Assembly (NCBI RefSeq): GCF_032842945.2
Contig: NZ_CP146606.1
Coordinates: 1,306,501 to 1,370,500 of the forward strand
From: Roseovarius sp. W115
GTDB taxonomy: Bacteria; Pseudomonadota; Alphaproteobacteria; Rhodobacterales; Rhodobacteraceae
Reading direction: 5' to 3'
Length of the DNA: 64,000 nucleotides
Shown here: one piece after another, positions 60,812 to 64,000 of the stretch
Numbering within the stretch: the first letter of the stretch is position 1
How the letters are laid out: each line of letters starts with the position of its first letter
The notes under the pieces: generated by a model
Told to the model about the DNA's origin: nothing
Databases searched by the model: none
What the model saw: the letters and a program-made list of their open reading frames with translations, nothing else
Program-made: the position numbers and the translations under genes

Positions 60812-61272
60812 CACTCGCAACATATCAGGCGCAGTCCGGCACACTCGTGCCGGTCTGGACCCTTGAGATACAAACTCTGCCAGAGGACACGGACCGCATT
60901 CTGGATGAAGTCCTGAAAGTGCACTCCTTGGGATATGGCCGTTACCATCGCAACGCATCGATTTCTGCCGTGGGCTGCGAGACGGCTCAGCCACAGGCGA
61001 ACTCGACCACCACAACCCACAAGGCGGGCTATCAGACAGGTGTCACCGAAACCTATCCTATGGTCGAACTGAAGATTTCGATCGAGCGAGATGCAGACGT
61101 GCTTGCCACGGTAATGGACGCCATCCTTTACGCGCACCACTATGAGCAACCCGTGGTTTTTGTGCGCGAAGACTGGGCCAGCCGGGCCAACTACGACCTG
61201 AACAACAAAAATCCCAACCGTTGGTGGAACAACGGACGTGGCCTTCCAAATACCTTGGAGACCACGACATGA
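60808..61272 (+). CDS. YqfO/CutA-like protein, paralogue 2
   Basis: 154 residues; same fold pattern, with LGYGRYHRNA near 41-50, YAHHYEQPVVFV near 108-119 and the tail NPNRWWN at 135-141. A Thr/Ser-rich loop (about 65-80) differs from paralogue 1. It overlaps neighbours by 4 bases on both sides. Confidence 0.78.
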   Translation: MTLATYQAQSGTLVPVWTLEIQTLPEDTDRILDEVLKVHSLGYGRYHRNASISAVGCETAQPQANSTTTTHKAGYQTGVTETYPMVELKISIERDADVLATVMDAILYAHHYEQPVVFVREDWASRANYDLNNKNPNRWWNNGRGLPNTLETTT

Positions 61273-62090
61273 CCTCCTTTCGCGCCCTGCACCAAACGAA
61301 CACACCATTTGTTATTCCCAACCCATGGGACTTGGGTTCGACACGTATCCTTGCAGCGATGGGATTTCCCGCCCTGGCCACCACCAGCGCCGGCATGGCC
61401 TTTTCCAAAGGTCAGATCGAAGGAACCACGCCCCCCGATCAAGTGCTTGATCATTGCCGCGAGATCGTGTCGGCCACATCTCTGCCCGTCAACGCCGATC
61501 TTGAACGCGGCTTCGGTGACAGCCCCGAAAGCGTCGCCGACACGATACGCGCCGCGGCGGCAACGGGCCTGGCAGGGGGCTCAATTGAGGATCACACCGG
61601 CGACCGCGCTTCCCCAATTTTTGACAAAAACCTCGCTATTGAGCGTATCGCCGCGGCGGTCGAGGCTGCTCAAGCCTTGCCATCAGATTTCGTTCTGACC
61701 GCGAGGTGCGAAAGCCTTTTGTGGGGTGAGACAAATCTTGACCCGGTGATTGAGCGTCTACAAGCCTTCGAAGCCGCAGGCGCTGATGTTCTCTACGCTC
61801 CTGGTTTGCGTGACCTCGATGCGATCCGAACAGTCTGCGCATCTGTGTCAAAGCCCGTAAACGTGGTGATGGGCATGGCGGGACGAACCTTTCCGCTGGA
61901 ACAGTTGGCCGATGCTGGCGTCACCCGCGTTAGCGTGGGGTCGGCGCTCTTCCGGGTTGCCTATGGCGCCTTCATCGACGCCGCACGGCAAGTTTTCGAC
62001 GATGGCACCTTCGACAAAACTGCCAAAGGCATCGGCTTTGCCGAGCTAGAAGCCTTCTTTCAACCCCCGACCAAGGACACCCCGCCATGA
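61269..62090 (+). CDS. Isocitrate lyase/PEP mutase-superfamily enzyme
   Basis: 273 residues from the ATG at 61269. TIM-barrel pattern of the superfamily: NPWDLGSTRIL, ATTSAGMAFSKG, VNADLERGFGDSP, GGSIEDHTGD, TARCESLLWG. The usual K-[KR]-C-G-H catalytic loop of isocitrate lyase is not seen, so it is not ICL itself. C-C bond or C-P chemistry on a 2-oxo acid is the family expectation; the substrate is not known. Confidence 0.86.
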   Translation: MTSFRALHQTNTPFVIPNPWDLGSTRILAAMGFPALATTSAGMAFSKGQIEGTTPPDQVLDHCREIVSATSLPVNADLERGFGDSPESVADTIRAAAATGLAGGSIEDHTGDRASPIFDKNLAIERIAAAVEAAQALPSDFVLTARCESLLWGETNLDPVIERLQAFEAAGADVLYAPGLRDLDAIRTVCASVSKPVNVVMGMAGRTFPLEQLADAGVTRVSVGSALFRVAYGAFIDAARQVFDDGTFDKTAKGIGFAELEAFFQPPTKDTPP

Positions 62091-62269
62091 TCAAATATTA
62101 CTACCCCGACGGCAGCCACTGTTACCGTGCACTGCACACAACCCATGCCGTCTATCAATCCGAGGATGGCAAGCTCATTGCTCGCACGATGCGGCCTGAC
62201 AATTCAGAACTCTACGAGTTTGAAATCACCGGGTTCGAGCTTTTGGAAACGGGGGTGCGCTATGGGTGA
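62087..62269 (+). CDS. 60-residue protein of the YqfO-like operon
   Basis: 60 residues, rich in Tyr and Glu, with an apparent beta-rich pattern and no membrane segment. It overlaps the genes on both sides (4 and 8 bases). I recognise no family; coupling to neighbours is the reason to call it real. Confidence 0.62.
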   Translation: MIKYYYPDGSHCYRALHTTHAVYQSEDGKLIARTMRPDNSELYEFEITGFELLETGVRYG

Positions 62270-62708
62270 GACATCCATCATGCAGGACGGATTTGACACG
62301 AGGCCCATCGAAATGCTGCCCATGTGGCAGATTGCCTTTCTCGCGCCTGATGAAGATGTGGATCGCATCTTTGATGCCGTGGCAGATGTCGCACCGCTGA
62401 CCTATGGCGCAACAGACCGCAACGGGTATCGCATGATGGGTGGGGTAGAATATTATCGCCCTACTGACGACGCCCCCACCGGATCAGACGGCCCGCGCCA
62501 ACGCCCCGGCGTGGATCAGATGCGTATTTTCATTCCCCGCGATATGGACCTTTTGAACGCAGTGATCGAAGCAATCTACGACGTACATTCCTACTACGAA
62601 CCCCCCATCACTATGACTGAAGTCCTGCGCAGTCAGACCAAAGGTCTGGATGACAGCCAGAACCCCCACCGCTGGTGGAACAAGGACGGCGATTGGAAAT
62701 CGTCCTGA
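62262..62708 (+). CDS. YqfO/CutA-like protein, paralogue 3
   Basis: 148 residues from the ATG at 62262, overlapping the 60-residue gene by 8 bases. LTYGATDRNGY near 46-56, DVHSYYEPPITM near 107-118 and the tail NPHRWWN at 134-140 link it to paralogues 1 and 2. Confidence 0.78.
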   Translation: MGETSIMQDGFDTRPIEMLPMWQIAFLAPDEDVDRIFDAVADVAPLTYGATDRNGYRMMGGVEYYRPTDDAPTGSDGPRQRPGVDQMRIFIPRDMDLLNAVIEAIYDVHSYYEPPITMTEVLRSQTKGLDDSQNPHRWWNKDGDWKSS

Positions 62709-62742
62709 TGCCGAACACGCACGCACATGAAAGGCGCTGACC

Positions 62743-63384
62743 ATGCAAGACCTCTCTATCTATCTTCCCGGTATCCTGCTCGCCTATTCGGCATTCTTCG
62801 TTGGCATCGCCAGCCCGGGACCAAATATCCTGGCCATCATGGGAACCTCTATGAGCGTGGGGCGCAGATCGGGCATCGCTCTTGCCCTTGGTGTGGCTAC
62901 TGGGTCATTCACCTGGGCCGTGCTAACGGTTGTTGGCCTCTCTGCGCTGTTGGCGACCTATGCCGCCGCGCTGGTGGCAATAAAAGTCTTTGGCGGGCTT
63001 TACCTGCTCTGGCTGGCGTACAAATCCTTCAAGTCCGCCATGGCAAAGCACGACATCGAGGCACGTCAACTCGCCGGCGGGACCCGTACGCCAATGGGCT
63101 ACCTCACCCGCGGTTACGTCATTCAGATGACCAACCCCAAGGCGGCGCTCGCCTGGATTGCGATCATCTCGCTGGGCTTACAACAGGACACGCCGCTCTG
63201 GGTCGGGGCCATGATCGTCTTGGGCACATTCGCGCTCTCTGTCGTCATCCATGTGACCTACGCCATTGCCTTCTCCACGCCAGTGATGGTGCGCATCTAT
63301 GGCCGGGCACGGCGCGGCATCCAAACCGTGCTGGGATGTTTCTTCGCTTTTGCCAGTCTGAAGCTGCTGACCTCACGAACATAG
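62743..63384 (+). CDS. LysE/RhtB-family exporter
   Basis: 213 residues with six membrane helices and the family start ASPGPNILAIMGTS, then YLLWLAYKSFKSA. Amino-acid or related metabolite export is the usual role. It lies 34 bases after paralogue 3 on the same strand and could export a product of the operon. Confidence 0.9.
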   Translation: MQDLSIYLPGILLAYSAFFVGIASPGPNILAIMGTSMSVGRRSGIALALGVATGSFTWAVLTVVGLSALLATYAAALVAIKVFGGLYLLWLAYKSFKSAMAKHDIEARQLAGGTRTPMGYLTRGYVIQMTNPKAALAWIAIISLGLQQDTPLWVGAMIVLGTFALSVVIHVTYAIAFSTPVMVRIYGRARRGIQTVLGCFFAFASLKLLTSRT

Positions 63385-63645
63385 CATGAAACACCGCGTG
63401 TTGCGCAAAATCTCCGGAATCAATATCTGGCTGCGTTGCGGGGCGCGCGGCACATTTACGATCAGGCTGCCAGCCCCATGTACCGACCCCGCACCGACGC
63501 AATACCGATGTGATACCGACGCAATACCGACGTCCAGGATCCTTGTTTTTCGGGCCGTTAACCTTTGAGTCGCACACAAGGGCTTTAAACGCCTGGCGAC
63601 TGCGGTTATCTTCGTCCTTCGCATATCCGCCGGGACACCCGAAAC
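63385..63645. other. Gap between the LysE gene and smpB, with tandem repeat
   Basis: 261 bases. The only clear element is the 11-base tandem array at 63481-63535. No credible gene is seen. An smpB promoter is expected but I cannot locate it. Confidence 0.5.
63481..63535. repeat. 11-base tandem repeat before smpB (5 units)
   Basis: Units start at 63481, 63492, 63503, 63514 and 63525; consensus TACCGACGCAA with changes. In the orientation of smpB it reads TACCGACG, as the array in front of lpdA does on lpdA's coding strand. The array ends about 110 bases before the smpB start. Confidence 0.85.
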
Positions 63646-64000
63646 ATGGCCAAGCCAAAGGACAATCCGAACTACAAAGTCGTCGCCGAGAACCGGCGCG
63701 CACGGTATGATTATGCCATCGAGGATGATCTGGAATGCGGGATCATTCTGGAAGGCTCCGAGGTTAAGTCCCTGCGCCAGAACACCTCCAACATCGCCGA
63801 AAGCTATGCGGCGGTCGAGGACGGTGAACTGTGGTTGGTGAACTCCTACATCGCGCCCTATGAGCAGGCCAAGACCTTCGGCCATGAAGAGAGGCGGAGG
63901 CGTAAGCTTCTGGTTTCGCGAAAAGAATTGTCCCGTCTATGGAACGAAACTCAGCGCAAAGGCATGACGCTTGTACCTTTGGTGCTCTATTTCAATGACC
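63646..64000 (+). CDS. smpB: SsrA-binding protein (5' part, cut by window edge)
   Basis: Binds tmRNA for trans-translation rescue of stalled ribosomes. From the ATG at 63646 the frame stays open to the edge (118 residues). Seen are [42 protein letters not shown], and [31 protein letters not shown], all strong SmpB patterns. The C-terminal tail is missing. Confidence 0.95.
   Translation, partial: MAKPKDNPNYKVVAENRRARYDYAIEDDLECGIILEGSEVKSLRQNTSNIAESYAAVEDGELWLVNSYIAPYEQAKTFGHEERRRRKLLVSRKELSRLWNETQRKGMTLVPLVLYFND

Overview
The window looks like chromosomal DNA of a marine-type alphaproteobacterium of the Rhodobacteraceae (Roseobacter group). The grounds are gene content and order: the sucCDAB-lpdA and mdh block beside sdhCDAB, ethylmalonyl-CoA-pathway genes (mcl2, mch) between them, argH-lipoprotein-DUF2834-lysA, ftsEX-plsC, and yidC-MOSC-engB-argB. 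No rRNA, tRNA, insertion sequence, prophage or CRISPR array was seen. Genes are tightly packed with many 4-bp start/stop overlaps.

Layout. 0-6.4 kb (minus strand): argB (cut by the window edge), engB, a MOSC protein, yidC, a membrane GGDEF/EAL protein and ttcA. 6.4-8.4 kb: a membrane-bound AraC-type regulator, a small exported protein and a TlpA-like thioredoxin. 8.5-18.4 kb: argH, a lipoprotein, DUF2834, lysA, a DUF4175 protein, a zinc-ribbon protein on the other strand, ftsE, ftsX, an acyltransferase and a flavoprotein. 18.5-41 kb is a central-carbon supercluster: lpdA, sucB, sucA, sucD, sucC and mdh run leftward, while mcl2, nnrU-like, DUF1737, mch, a VWA protein and sdhC-sdhD-sdhA-sdhB run rightward. 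Orphan envelope proteins sit inside both the suc and the sdh operons. 41-49 kb: a MarR regulator, creD, an FAD dehydrogenase, a PLP enzyme, a DUF1989 protein, a methyltransferase, an SCP2 protein, moaE, moaD and pgsA. 49-60.3 kb: uvrC, a pteridine-reductase-like SDR, a Ca/Na antiporter, an S49 peptidase, a YadGH-like ABC exporter, an SGNH hydrolase, a CoxG-like protein, an EamA transporter, a CoA-transferase and a WYL regulator. 60.3-63.4 kb: a translationally coupled operon of three divergent YqfO/CutA-like paralogues, a PEP-mutase-superfamily enzyme, a 60-residue protein and a LysE exporter. smpB runs off the right edge.

Main observations. (1) The 60-63 kb operon encodes three paralogues that look like the ferredoxin-like insert domain of NIF3/YqfO, each ending in an N-P-[NH]-R-[WY]-W-N tail, with a perfect inverted repeat in front. 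I do not recognise it as a described system. (2) Paired TGTGATCACA palindromes stand upstream of both sucC and sdhC in the same layout, suggesting one TCA-cycle regulator. (3) An 11-bp tandem repeat occurs in front of lpdA and again in front of smpB, in the same orientation relative to each gene. (4) Four genes (sucD, an S49 peptidase, a small zinc-ribbon protein, an SGNH hydrolase) each carry an apparent one-base deletion in a homopolymer or short base run. This points to base-calling error more than to real gene loss, since sucD should be needed for the TCA cycle.
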